From assembly GCA_034432755.1 (NCBI GenBank), contig DAOUBQ010000015.1:1-64000 (forward strand): a stretch of 64,000 nt of DNA. The letters are read 5' to 3'. The notes under the pieces are model-generated. The model was not told the DNA's origin. It did no database searches and saw nothing but the letters and a program-made list of their open reading frames with translations. Below are positions 39,124 through 47,628 of the stretch, in pieces. Position 1 is the first letter of the stretch, and the number at the start of each line of letters is the position of its first letter. A program made the position numbers and the translations under genes. This stretch comes from UBA5195 sp034432755. Its GTDB lineage: Bacteria; Chloroflexota; Anaerolineae; Anaerolineales; Villigracilaceae.

Positions 39124-40797
39124 ATGATGACGAAAACGGTCATCGCCGCCGCCCTGGGCGAATGTGTCCATGTGGCGGGTGTATCCAATTTCCTGCGCCT
39201 GGCCGAACAGGCGGGTTGGAAAACTATTTTCCTGGGGCCATCCGTCCCGGTTGAAACCCTGTTGGAGGCCGCCCGCAAAGAAAACGCAGACCTGGTGGGC
39301 GTTTCGTATCGTCTGACGCCCGAAACCGGTGAACGCCTGCTCGGTCAGTTTGCCGAAGCCGCCAGCGACCTGCATGAAGCAGGCGTGCGATTTGCTTTTG
39401 CCGGTACGCCGCCTGTGGCCGAAAGGGCGGCAAAAATCGGCTTTTTCGAGAAGATATTCGATGGGAGCGAGGAACCCGAGCAGGTTCTTGCGTACCTGAA
39501 GGGACTCCCCGCCCAGGCCGCCACCGAGTCGGACTACCCGCAGACGACCACCGTGCGAATCGCATGGAAGTCGCCTTATCCCATCCTGCGTCATCATTTT
39601 GGCCTGCCGACGATGGAAGCCACAATTGCAGGTATTGAGAAAATTGCTGAGGCCGAGGCGCTCGACCTGATTTCGCTTGGCACCGACCAGGACGCCCAGG
39701 AGAACTTTTTCCACCCGGAGCGACAGGACCCCCGTCGCAAGGGAGCAGGCGGCGTGCCGGTGCGCACCCCCGATGACTTCCGCGCCTTGTACCGGGCCAG
39801 TCGCCGTGGGAACTACCCCATGCTGCGAGCCTACTCTGGAACCGATGACTTTATCCGCTATGCCGAGGTGCTGACCGAGACGATTCACAACGCTTGGTGT
39901 GCCATCCCGCTTTACTGGTTTAACCAGATGGACGGGCGCGGCCCCTGGGATTTGGAAGGCTCTATCCGCGAGCACCAGCAGGTCATGGCCTGGTACGGCG
40001 AGCGAAATATCCCGGTCGAACTCAACGAGCCACACCACTGGGGCATGCGCGACGCGCCGGATGTGGTGTTCGTCGTCGCGGCTTTCCTTTCGGCTTATAA
40101 CGCCAAAAAAAATGGCGTCAAAGACTACATCGCGCAGATGATGTTCAACAGCCCGCCCGGAACGAGCGATGCAATGGATTTGGCGAAGATGCTGGCGGTG
40201 ATGGAGATGATTGCGCCGCTTTCTTCTGGCCAGGAAAAGAGGGAAACTGGGGAACCGGAAAACCGGAAAATCTTCAGAATCTGGAAGCAAACCCGCATTG
40301 GTCTGCTTTCACATCCGCTCGACCCTGATGCTGCGCGTGGACATTTAGCCGCCAGCACCTACCTGCAAATGGCCCTGCGACCGCATATTTACCACATCGT
40401 CGGCCATACCGAAGCCCACCACGCGGCCACCGCCGATGACGTCATTGAAGCGGTTAAAATCGTGCGGCGCGCCATCAACAATGCGCTTGGCGCGCCTGAT
40501 ATGACCCAATCAACCGAGGTGCAGGAACGCAAAGAGCATCTTGTCTCTGAAGCGCGCGTTCTGCTCGATGCCATCCGGGAGATTGCCAGGCCGGGGGTGG
40601 ATGACCCCTGGGCCGATGCCGCCACCCTGGCGAAATCGGTCACGATGGGGCTGATGGATGCGCCTCAGTTACAGAACAACCGGTTCGGGCGCGGCCAGAT
40701 TCGGACACGCATTGTCAACGGGGCGTGCGAAGCCGTTGATGGCGAGGGACGCCCCATCCCGGAGAAAATCCGCATTCAACAGGCAAGGCGCAATTAA
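39124..40797 (+). CDS. Cobalamin-binding-domain protein with mutase-like barrel
   Basis: A 557-residue protein. Residues about 3-100 look like a B12-binding Rossmann domain: AALGECVHVAGVSNFLRLAE keeps the His and Gly of DxHxxG but has Cys where Asp is expected; VGVSYRLTP and FAGTPPV correspond to the SxL and GG loops. The rest (residues about 135-557) has TIM-barrel-like make-up with AYSGTDDFIRYAEVLTETI, IPLYWFNQMDGRGPWDLEGS, NEPHHWGMRD and a C-terminus resembling that of glutamate mutase E. A single-chain adenosylcobalamin-dependent mutase is therefore possible (inference). An octamer repeat at 40241-40272 encodes a short non-conserved insert. It is 24 bases upstream of an opine-dehydrogenase-family gene. 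Confidence 0.6.
   Translation: MMTKTVIAAALGECVHVAGVSNFLRLAEQAGWKTIFLGPSVPVETLLEAARKENADLVGVSYRLTPETGERLLGQFAEAASDLHEAGVRFAFAGTPPVAERAAKIGFFEKIFDGSEEPEQVLAYLKGLPAQAATESDYPQTTTVRIAWKSPYPILRHHFGLPTMEATIAGIEKIAEAEALDLISLGTDQDAQENFFHPERQDPRRKGAGGVPVRTPDDFRALYRASRRGNYPMLRAYSGTDDFIRYAEVLTETIHNAWCAIPLYWFNQMDGRGPWDLEGSIREHQQVMAWYGERNIPVELNEPHHWGMRDAPDVVFVVAAFLSAYNAKKNGVKDYIAQMMFNSPPGTSDAMDLAKMLAVMEMIAPLSSGQEKRETGEPENRKIFRIWKQTRIGLLSHPLDPDAARGHLAASTYLQMALRPHIYHIVGHTEAHHAATADDVIEAVKIVRRAINNALGAPDMTQSTEVQERKEHLVSEARVLLDAIREIARPGVDDPWADAATLAKSVTMGLMDAPQLQNNRFGRGQIRTRIVNGACEAVDGEGRPIPEKIRIQQARRN
40241..40272. repeat. Octamer repeat inside the cobalamin-binding gene
   Basis: GGGAAACT, GGGGAACC, GGAAAACC, GGAAAATC. 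It codes EKRETGEPENRKI-like residues near 372-383, a charged insert that interrupts otherwise conserved-looking sequence between two helices. Confidence 0.65.
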
Positions 40798-40821
40798 TTC
40801 CGCCTTGCCAGGGAGAGCAAT

Positions 40822-41922
40822 ATGACCGAACGTTACACCGTACTTGGCGCTGGGCATGGCGGCAAAGCCATGGCCGCGCACCTGGCAAGCATGGGCGCAC
40901 AGGTTGCCCTTTGGAACCGCTCGTTTGACCATATCGAGGTCATCAAAAAACGCGGTGGGATTGACCTGGAAATTCCCGATACCAGCACCCATACTTTTGG
41001 CAAACTTGAATTGGTCACCTCAGACATTGCGGAGGCGATTGGCTTTGCGCAGGTCATCATGGTCGTTTTGCCCTCTTCAGCCCATGCTGATGTGGCAAAA
41101 CTCGCCGCCCCGCACCTGAAAGATGGTCAGATTGTGATTCTGCACCCCGGCCGCACGCTGGGCGCGGTTGAGTTCGTGCGGGTGTTTCGCGCCAATGGCT
41201 GTACAGCCGATGTGACGGTGGCCGAGGCAGAGACGTTCATCTACGCCAGCCGTGCCGACGGCCCAGCTCAGGCGCGCATTTTCCGCATCAAGGAGGCTGT
41301 GCCGCTGGCCGCGCTCCCCTCTATGCGCAACGAATTGGTATTGGATGCCATCCATCACGCTTACCCGCAATATATTGATGGCGTGGATGTATTGCACACG
41401 GGGCTGAATAACATGGGAGCGATTTTTCATCCAGCCTTGACCTTGCTCAACGCTGGTTGGATTGAGCATACGCATGGTGATTACCAGTTCTATATTGATG
41501 GGGTAACGCCCTCGGTCGCCCGCGCTCTGGAGGTGTTAGACCGTGAGCGGGTGACGGTGGCTTCGGCGGTAGGTATCCGGGCCCGTACCGCGCTGGAATG
41601 GCTAAAGCTGGCCTACGACACGACTGGTGCCGACCTGTATGAGGCCATTCACAACCAGCCGGGCTACTACGGTATTAAAGCCCCGCCCACGCTCAATCAC
41701 CGCTATATCTTTGAGGATGTGCCGATGAGCCTGGTGCCGATTGCCTCGCTGGGAATGCGCTATGGCGTGAGTGTGCGTGGGATGGAAAGCGTCATCCGGC
41801 TGTGCAGCATCATCCATAAAACCGATTATTGGCGGCGCGGACGCACGGTGGAGAAACTTGGATTGGAGCAGTGGAGCGTGAGCGAGCTGACGCGTTTTGT
41901 GCAAGAAGGGATCATTGATTAG
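40822..41922 (+). CDS. Opine (octopine/nopaline) dehydrogenase-family protein
   Basis: A 366-residue NAD(P)-dependent dehydrogenase. The Rossmann start is TVLGAGHGGKAMAAHLASMG, then LPSSAHADVAKLAAPHLKDG, ILHPGRTLGAVEF, and a C-terminal all-helical domain with GLNNMGAIFHPALTLLNAG, the signature of the octopine/nopaline dehydrogenase helical domain. Such enzymes reduce the Schiff base formed between a 2-oxoacid and an amino acid. The ATG has a GGGAGAGC leader. It appears to be cotranscribed with the cobalamin protein, so its substrate may be a product or precursor of that reaction. Confidence 0.8.
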   Translation: MTERYTVLGAGHGGKAMAAHLASMGAQVALWNRSFDHIEVIKKRGGIDLEIPDTSTHTFGKLELVTSDIAEAIGFAQVIMVVLPSSAHADVAKLAAPHLKDGQIVILHPGRTLGAVEFVRVFRANGCTADVTVAEAETFIYASRADGPAQARIFRIKEAVPLAALPSMRNELVLDAIHHAYPQYIDGVDVLHTGLNNMGAIFHPALTLLNAGWIEHTHGDYQFYIDGVTPSVARALEVLDRERVTVASAVGIRARTALEWLKLAYDTTGADLYEAIHNQPGYYGIKAPPTLNHRYIFEDVPMSLVPIASLGMRYGVSVRGMESVIRLCSIIHKTDYWRRGRTVEKLGLEQWSVSELTRFVQEGIID

Positions 41923-42120
41923 CCATCACACTGTACAGAATTGTCTGTTTCAGCGAGAAACCATCCCCTACAACCGCAAAAATACGCGCCGCCATTGGGA
42001 TTTGCCCTCCTGCCCATGGCGCGTGCCAGCCGCAAGGTGACTTCGACCACTTTGGGCTGGATGTTGGGCAAACTGGCCGGGTTGCCGCGATAGTTCTTGA
42101 GCGCAGCCTCGTATTTTGTT
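41919..42120 (-). CDS. Possible small gene, start not clear
   Basis: A minus-strand frame coding ITKYEAALKNYRGNPASLPN, then IQPKVVEVTLRLARAMGRRA and a Cys-containing end (YFCGCRGWFLAETDN). Its composition looks coding for about 65 residues. No good start codon is visible because the 5' end runs into an octamer-like repeat at 42141-42172, then into the promoter of the glycogen synthase gene. The stop overlaps the stop of the dehydrogenase gene. It may be a truncated gene. Function unknown. Confidence 0.35.
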
Positions 42121-42198
42121 ATCAGGTTGCTATCGGCTATTTCCTGATTTTCCGATTTCCCCAAATATTTCCCCAAAACTGTTGTACAATTCTTTCCC

Positions 42199-43611
42199 AT
42201 GAAACCATTGCGCATTCTCTTCCTGGCCTCCGAAGCCGACCCCTTTGTCAAAGTCGGCGGCCTGGGTGACGTGGCAGGGTCCCTGCCCTATGCTTTGCAG
42301 TCGCTCGGTGACGGCGTTGATGTCCGCCTCGTTATCCCCTTCCACACCTCTATTCGTGCCGAGGGATTGAACCTGGTGCGCGAGACCGTCTTCACCATTC
42401 CCCATTATGGGCGCGAAATTCCTGCTCAGGTATTTTGCACCGACGTTAAAGGCCTCCCGGTCTACCTGATTTCCGGCGCGCCAGTCACGGGTTCTCTCAA
42501 AGTGTATGACCCTAACCCGCAGGCTGACGGAGAGAAATACGTTTTTTTCTCCATTGCCGCCCTCGAAATGGCGCGCCGGCTTGATTGGCGTCCCGACATC
42601 GTTCACGCCAACGACTGGCATACCGCGCCCGCCGTCTATGAAGTCCGTCGGATGCAAGACGACCCATTCTGGAAAGGCGTCAGGACCGTTTTTTCGGTGC
42701 ATAACCTGGGCTACATGGGCGCAGAAGCTGAAAATGCGCTCCTGGCTTACGGCCTGCCGCCGGTTGAGGAGCCGCTCTTGCCTGAGTGGGCCCGCCGCCA
42801 GCCGATGGGACAGGCCCTGTGGGCGGCGGATTCTATCGTGGCCGTATCCCCTTCCTACGCCGAAGAAATCCAGACCCCCGAATATGGCTACGGACTGGAA
42901 ACCTACCTGCAAGCCCACCGCACCAAAATCACCGGCATCGTCAACGGCATTGATTATTCCCTGTGGAACCCCGCCAAAGACAGCGCGCTCGAGTCCAACT
43001 TCGATGCATCCTGCCTCGACGAACGCGCCCGCAACAAGTCCAGCCTGCAAGCCCAATTTGCGCTTACCGAAATGCCCAATGCCCCCCTTCTGGCGATGGT
43101 CACGCGCTTTGACTTTCAAAAAGGGGTTGATATCGCTCTCAACGCCCTGCGCATGGTCACGGCCCAGCCCTGGCAGGCCATCCTGCTTGGCACGGGCAAT
43201 GCCTCGCTCGAAGAAGCCGCCCGCCTGCTCGAAGCCAATTTCCCCAATCGCGTTGCGGCTGTCGTTCGCTTCGACACGCGGATTTCCCGCCAGATTTACG
43301 GCGGAGCCGACTTGTTGCTCATGCCCTCCCGTTACGAACCCTGCGGCCTGGCGCAGATGATAGCCATGCGCTATGGCGCCATCCCCCTCGCGCGCGCTAC
43401 CGGCGGCTTGCGCGATACCATTGCCGATGGTCGCACCGGCTTCCTGTTCGCCGATTCGTCCCCTTCCGTCATGGCCGCCACCATCCGCCGCGCCATTCAT
43501 GTCTACCGCAACCGCCAAACCTGGCAGTCGATGCAGCGCGCCGCCATGGCCGAAGATTTCTCCTGGGAGAAATCGGCCCGGCAGTATGTTGAGTTATACA
43601 GGTCGTTATAA
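42199..43611 (+). CDS. glgA: Glycogen synthase (GT5)
   Basis: A 470-residue ADP-glucose-dependent glycogen synthase. Seen: the N-terminal KVGGLGDVAGSLPYALQSLG with the ADP-glucose-binding KxGGL, HANDWHTAPAVYEVRRMQ, VFSVHNLGYMG, NGIDYSLWNP, and the C-terminal PSRYEPCGLAQMIAMRYG. It extends alpha-1,4 glucan. The ATG at 42199 lies only eight bases after a TACAAT hexamer, so the message may be leaderless. It is followed by malQ with a 61-base gap; together they handle glucan synthesis and disproportionation. Confidence 0.94.
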   Translation: MKPLRILFLASEADPFVKVGGLGDVAGSLPYALQSLGDGVDVRLVIPFHTSIRAEGLNLVRETVFTIPHYGREIPAQVFCTDVKGLPVYLISGAPVTGSLKVYDPNPQADGEKYVFFSIAALEMARRLDWRPDIVHANDWHTAPAVYEVRRMQDDPFWKGVRTVFSVHNLGYMGAEAENALLAYGLPPVEEPLLPEWARRQPMGQALWAADSIVAVSPSYAEEIQTPEYGYGLETYLQAHRTKITGIVNGIDYSLWNPAKDSALESNFDASCLDERARNKSSLQAQFALTEMPNAPLLAMVTRFDFQKGVDIALNALRMVTAQPWQAILLGTGNASLEEAARLLEANFPNRVAAVVRFDTRISRQIYGGADLLLMPSRYEPCGLAQMIAMRYGAIPLARATGGLRDTIADGRTGFLFADSSPSVMAATIRRAIHVYRNRQTWQSMQRAAMAEDFSWEKSARQYVELYRSL

Positions 43612-43672
43612 TTTATCCATTCCTTGCGGCTTGCCGCGAGAGTTCAAAAACAGACTCCAAAGCGAGACTTCT

Positions 43673-45178
43673 ATGACCTTCAAGCGTTCTTCTGGCATTC
43701 TCCTGCACCCCACCAGTTTCTCTGGCCCCTACGGAATTGGCGACCTGGGCCCCGCCGCCTATCGTTTCATTGACGACCTGGCCGAAACCGGCTGCAAACT
43801 TTGGCAGGTTCTTCCGCTCGGCCCCACTGGCTATGGCGATTCACCCTACCAGTGCTTTTCGGCCTTTGCAGGCAACCCATACCTGGTCAGCCCCGATTTC
43901 CTCAAGAACGATGGCCTGCTGGCTGATGAGGACTTCAGCGATATGCCCGCCTGGCCCGAAAACCGGGTAGATTTTGGGATGCTTTACCAGTGGAAGCCAT
44001 CCCTGTTGGATAAGGCCTATCGCCGCTTTGAGTCGATGCCCGATACCCCCCTGCGGGCTGAGTTCGAGTCCTTCTGCGCTGAAAACGATTCTTGGCTTTC
44101 AGATTTTGCCCTGTTCATGGCCCTCAAAGACCAAAACGGCGGCGCGGCCTGGAATGAGTGGCCAGAACCCCTGCGCCGGCGCGAATCGAAAGCCCTCGCC
44201 CAAGCCCGTCAAAAACACGCCGACGCCATCCGCCGCCAGCAGTTCCGTCAGTTCCTGTTCTTTCGCCAGTGGAATGCCCTGCGCGGTTACGTCCACAGTA
44301 AAGGGATACAAATCATCGGCGATATCCCCATCTTCGTGGCGATGGACTCCGCGGATGCCTGGGCCAATCCCGGCCTGTTTGACCTGGACGAAACCGGCAA
44401 GCCGACTGTCGTGGCGGGCGTCCCACCAGATTACTTCTCGCCGACCGGCCAGTTGTGGGGCAACCCCCTTTATCGCTGGGATGTGCATAAGAAAAGCGGC
44501 TATCAATGGTGGATTGCTCGCATTCGCGCCACCCTCAGCATGGTGGATATTGTGCGCATTGACCACTTTCGCGGCTTTGCCGGTTACTGGGAAATCCCCG
44601 GCGGCGCGCCAACCGCCCAAAACGGACGTTGGGTGCCTGGCCCCGGCCTCGACCTGTTTATTGCCATTCGGGAAGCCCTCGGCGACCCCTCGAGCCTCGG
44701 GGCGGGCCTGCCCATCATCGCCGAAGATTTGGGCGAAATTACCCCCGATGTCATCGAACTGCGCGATACGCTCGGCCTGCCCGGCATGAAAATCTACCAA
44801 TTCGGCTTTTCCGGCCCCGATAACCCCTTCTTGCCGCATCATTACCCGCGCAACTGCGTGGTCTATACCGGCACGCACGACAACGACACCGCTTGGGGTT
44901 GGTATCGCACCGCGCCCCAGCATGAACTCGATTTTGCCCGCCGCTACCTCAACACCAGCGGCAATGATTTTGCGTGGGACCTGATTCGCTCGGCCTGGGC
45001 TTCGGTGGCCGTCTTTGCCCTGGCACCCTTGCAGGACTTTATGAACCTCGGCACCGAAGCGCGCATGAACTTCCCCGGCAAAGTGGGCGGCTTTTGGTCG
45101 TGGAGAATGCCCGAAGGCAGCTTGGCCGATGACCTGAAATGGCGCATCCGGGAATTAAATTATCTTTATCAGCGTTAA
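43673..45178 (+). CDS. malQ: 4-Alpha-glucanotransferase (GH77)
   Basis: A 501-residue amylomaltase. Family-typical residues are LHPTSFSGPYGIGDLGPAAY, LPLGPTGYGDSPYQCFSAFA, GDIPIFVAMDSADAWANP, VRIDHFRGFAGYWEIP (nucleophile Asp), IAEDLGEITPDV (acid Glu) and GTHDNDTAWGW. It rearranges alpha-1,4 glucan chains in the cytosol, working with the uptake system at 17-23 kb and with glycogen synthase. The ATG at 43673 follows an AAAGCGAG leader. A terminator ends the gene. Confidence 0.94.
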   Translation: MTFKRSSGILLHPTSFSGPYGIGDLGPAAYRFIDDLAETGCKLWQVLPLGPTGYGDSPYQCFSAFAGNPYLVSPDFLKNDGLLADEDFSDMPAWPENRVDFGMLYQWKPSLLDKAYRRFESMPDTPLRAEFESFCAENDSWLSDFALFMALKDQNGGAAWNEWPEPLRRRESKALAQARQKHADAIRRQQFRQFLFFRQWNALRGYVHSKGIQIIGDIPIFVAMDSADAWANPGLFDLDETGKPTVVAGVPPDYFSPTGQLWGNPLYRWDVHKKSGYQWWIARIRATLSMVDIVRIDHFRGFAGYWEIPGGAPTAQNGRWVPGPGLDLFIAIREALGDPSSLGAGLPIIAEDLGEITPDVIELRDTLGLPGMKIYQFGFSGPDNPFLPHHYPRNCVVYTGTHDNDTAWGWYRTAPQHELDFARRYLNTSGNDFAWDLIRSAWASVAVFALAPLQDFMNLGTEARMNFPGKVGGFWSWRMPEGSLADDLKWRIRELNYLYQR

Positions 45179-45191
45179 ACGTTACGAAACG

Positions 45192-45228
45192 AACGTCCCG
45201 AAGGATTCAAACCTTCGGGACGTTTTTT
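45192..45228. terminator. Terminator after malQ
   Basis: AACGTCCCGAAGG and CCTTCGGGACGTT make a perfect 13-bp stem with seven-base loop and a TTTTTT tail. A heptamer array begins right behind it at 45230. Confidence 0.88.
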
Positions 45229-45229
45229 A

Positions 45230-45264
45230 CGGATGACTGAACACTGATTACTGCTCACTGATTA
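45230..45264. repeat. Heptamer repeat including the EamA stop codon
   Basis: CGGATGA, CTGAACA, CTGATTA, CTGCTCA, CTGATTA. Contains the stop (45255-45257) and last codons of the transporter gene that runs from the right. Confidence 0.78.
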
Positions 45265-46184
45265 CTCTCCCTCGCCGCCACATAAATCCCTGCCAGAATC
45301 AGCACCCCGCCGATGATTTCAAGCGCAGAAGGCGTTTCGCGCAGGATAAACAATGCCAGCAGCGTGGAACCTATCGGTTCACCGAGCAGGGTTACAGCCA
45401 CAAAAGATGCCGGCAGGTAGCGCAGTACCCAATTGAAGGTGGAATGTCCCAACAGTTGTGGCACCAGCGCCAGGAGCAGCATCCACAGGTAGTTCATTGG
45501 TGGGTAGCCGAAGGGGGTGTGCCTCGCCACAAGCATGATGGCAACCAGGACGAGCGCAGCCATGCCATAGACGACGAAAATGTAAGGGACGAGCGACATC
45601 CTGGCCCGCAGGCGGCGGCCAAGCAGCAAGTATCCGGCCCCCATCCAGGCCCCCCACAGGGCCAGGAAGTTGCCCCACAAGGCCTGACCCTGTAAAAATT
45701 CGGAGAAGGGCGGGCAGACCAGGCCGTTCTGTATCTGACAAGTTTCGCTCAGCCCGACTACCGTCCCGCCGAGTAGCGCCAGCGCCAGCCCGATGACGGT
45801 TGTCCGGCTAATCGATTCGCGTAAAACCAGCGGGGAAAGAATCGCCACCCAGAGCGGCGTGGTGCTGACCAGCACGACCGAACTGGCGACCGAGGTAAAT
45901 TCCAGCGAGGAAATCCAGGTGGCGAAGTGCAGGGCCAGGAAAAAGCCAGAGAGCAATCCCAGCCCCACCTCGCGGCGCGACAGGTTGCTCAATTCAGCGC
46001 GGTGACGCGCCAGGGCAATCGGCGCCAGCACCAGCGCGGCCAACGTCAATCGCACGGCGGCAATCACCAGCGATGGGACATCTTGCTGGGCATAACGGAT
46101 GAAAATCGCCGCGGTCGAAACCGCAAGCACCCCGCCCGCAATGGCGAGGGTTAACAGGGCGGGGCTGCGATGTGTGGTGTTCAA
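45255..46184 (-). CDS. EamA/DMT-family transporter
   Basis: A 309-residue protein with ten predicted helices in two EamA repeats, each beginning with a helix like LTLAIAGGVLAVSTAAIFIR or WLLLALVPQLLGHSTFNWVL. It belongs to the drug/metabolite transporter superfamily, usually exporters of amino acids or metabolites. A TTG start at 46184, five bases after AAGGAG, is preferred to longer frames reaching 46319, which would add a hydrophilic leader unlike the family. The substrate is not predictable. Confidence 0.82.
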   Translation of the reverse strand: MNTTHRSPALLTLAIAGGVLAVSTAAIFIRYAQQDVPSLVIAAVRLTLAALVLAPIALARHRAELSNLSRREVGLGLLSGFFLALHFATWISSLEFTSVASSVVLVSTTPLWVAILSPLVLRESISRTTVIGLALALLGGTVVGLSETCQIQNGLVCPPFSEFLQGQALWGNFLALWGAWMGAGYLLLGRRLRARMSLVPYIFVVYGMAALVLVAIMLVARHTPFGYPPMNYLWMLLLALVPQLLGHSTFNWVLRYLPASFVAVTLLGEPIGSTLLALFILRETPSALEIIGGVLILAGIYVAARESNQ

Positions 46185-46429
46185 AGTTCTCCTTTTCACT
46201 CCTCCGTCATTTTCGCCTATTTTGCAAAGATGGGAGAGGCTGAGAGGGGGTTGGGGCAGGCTATCACCCATATTGGCGATACGAATCATCCTATCACGGA
46301 ATTGATTTTCGGTTTTCACCCGGCTAGAATGTCGAGGTAATCCTAAATCACACCGCTTGTTCCGTCAACCCTCTTCGTAACGTGGAATTCCTTCCGCGTG
46401 CAGATAACAGAAAACAGGAGAAAACCCTT

Positions 46430-47032
46430 ATGGCCTTTGAACTTTCCCAACTTCCATATGCGTATGAAGCCCTTGAGCCGTTCATTGACGCGCAGACCAT
46501 GAATATCCACCACACCAAGCACCACCAGGCGTATGTCACCAACCTGAACGCTGCGCTTGAAAAGCACCCTGAGTTGGGTGGCTGGAGCATAGATGACCTG
46601 CTGGTGAAACTGGCTGAGATTCCTGAAGATATCCGCACCGCTGTTCGCAATCATGGCGGCGGCCACTGGAATCACGATATGTTCTGGAACATCATGGCCC
46701 CAAACGCTGGTGGTGAACCGGCTGGCGCACTTGCCAAAGCCATCGAAGCCGATTTTGGCTCGTTTGCGAATTTCAAGGCCGAATTCGATAAGGCTGCTAT
46801 GGGCCGCTTTGGCTCTGGCTGGGCCTGGCTGGTCAAAAAAGGCGATAAGCTGGCTGTCGTTTCAACCGCCAACCAGGACAACCCGCTCACCGATGGTCTT
46901 AAACCGTTGATGGGCATTGACGTTTGGGAACATGCCTATTACCTTAAATACCAAAACCGCCGCGCGGATTATGTGGCTGCCTGGTGGAACGTCGTCAACT
47001 GGGATGCGGTTGCCAGCCGCTTCGGTCATTAA
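46430..47032 (+). CDS. sodA: Superoxide dismutase (Fe/Mn)
   Basis: A 200-residue iron/manganese superoxide dismutase. Metal ligands: His in NIHHTKHHQAYV, His in GGGHWNHDMFW, Asp and His in DVWEHAYYLKYQNRR. The LPYAYEALEPFID start and GSGWAWLV are standard. It converts superoxide to oxygen and peroxide. Mn versus Fe cannot be settled with confidence here. The ATG at 46430 has CAGGAG before it. A terminator follows. Its presence beside ferredoxin implies at least transient oxygen exposure. Confidence 0.93.
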   Translation: MAFELSQLPYAYEALEPFIDAQTMNIHHTKHHQAYVTNLNAALEKHPELGGWSIDDLLVKLAEIPEDIRTAVRNHGGGHWNHDMFWNIMAPNAGGEPAGALAKAIEADFGSFANFKAEFDKAAMGRFGSGWAWLVKKGDKLAVVSTANQDNPLTDGLKPLMGIDVWEHAYYLKYQNRRADYVAAWWNVVNWDAVASRFGH

Positions 47033-47051
47033 AACAAGCCGGTGTTAATCA

Positions 47052-47080
47052 AAAATCCGCACTTAGAAAGTGCGGATTTT
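47052..47080. terminator. Terminator after superoxide dismutase
   Basis: AAAATCCGCACTT and AAGTGCGGATTTT form a 13-bp stem with a three-base loop; T-rich on both edges. A TATAAT at 47083-47088, directly behind it, is a plausible -10 for the ferredoxin gene. Confidence 0.85.
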
Positions 47081-47157
47081 GATATAATCAATTTATCTGG
47101 TCGTATTCCAACACCCATCCCGCCAAAAATGCGGGATATTCATTAGGAGGAACTCGT

Positions 47158-47553
47158 ATGACTCATGTAATTACCAGCCTATGCCTGCGCGATAGCGGGT
47201 GTGTCGAAGTCTGCCCGGTGGAGTGCATTGTACCTGGCAAACCACAAGAAGAATGGCCGCTGTTTTACATTGACCCCGATACCTGCATTGACTGTGGTGC
47301 CTGCGTGCCAGAATGTCCGTATGCGGCCATCTTCCCCGAAGACGAAGTTCCCTCGGCGTACACAGCCAAGGGCGGTGAATTCATCAACCAGATTGGTCTC
47401 ACCGGCCACTATGAAGGCACCAATCATCACGGCGAGGCCGTAGTCCTCGACAGCGTTAAACAACTCGCGGCAGGTGAAGTCGTTGACCTGACAGGCGATA
47501 TCCAACGCAATGCGGACTATTTCTCGAAGGGCCCCGGTTACAGTTCTAAGTAA
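47158..47553 (+). CDS. Ferredoxin with two iron-sulfur clusters
   Basis: A 131-residue ferredoxin. Cysteines lie in CLRDSGCVEVCPVECI (first cluster) and CIDCGACVPECP (second cluster), the two-cluster layout of bacterial 7Fe/8Fe ferredoxins, with a long C-terminal extension of about 65 residues (AKGGEFINQIGLTGHYEGTN). It carries electrons, perhaps to oxidoreductases such as the 2-oxoacid enzymes, though this is not shown here. AGGAGG lies before the ATG. It is a single gene with a shared terminator. Confidence 0.88.
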   Translation: MTHVITSLCLRDSGCVEVCPVECIVPGKPQEEWPLFYIDPDTCIDCGACVPECPYAAIFPEDEVPSAYTAKGGEFINQIGLTGHYEGTNHHGEAVVLDSVKQLAAGEVVDLTGDIQRNADYFSKGPGYSSK

Positions 47554-47566
47554 TTTGATTCATCAC

Positions 47567-47628
47567 CGTCCCGAAGGCTGTTTTGAACTGGTCTTTGCGC
47601 CAAAAAAGCCCTCGGGACGTTTTTTTTA
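47567..47628. terminator. Terminator between ferredoxin and SEDS-PBP genes
   Basis: CCGTCCCGA and TCGGGACG pair, with GGCT/AGCC inside, followed by TTTTTTTT. The two genes converge here, and the stem overlaps the stop of the minus-strand gene by three bases. Confidence 0.75.

Noticed and set aside
42130..43518. A long open frame antisense to the glycogen synthase gene (over 450 codons).
   Set aside because: It has no recognisable domain, is rich in Gly/Arg/Val from codon-third-position effects, and lies fully opposite a well-supported gene. The same applies to long antisense frames over 38977-40290, 20868-21914 and 17314-17892.
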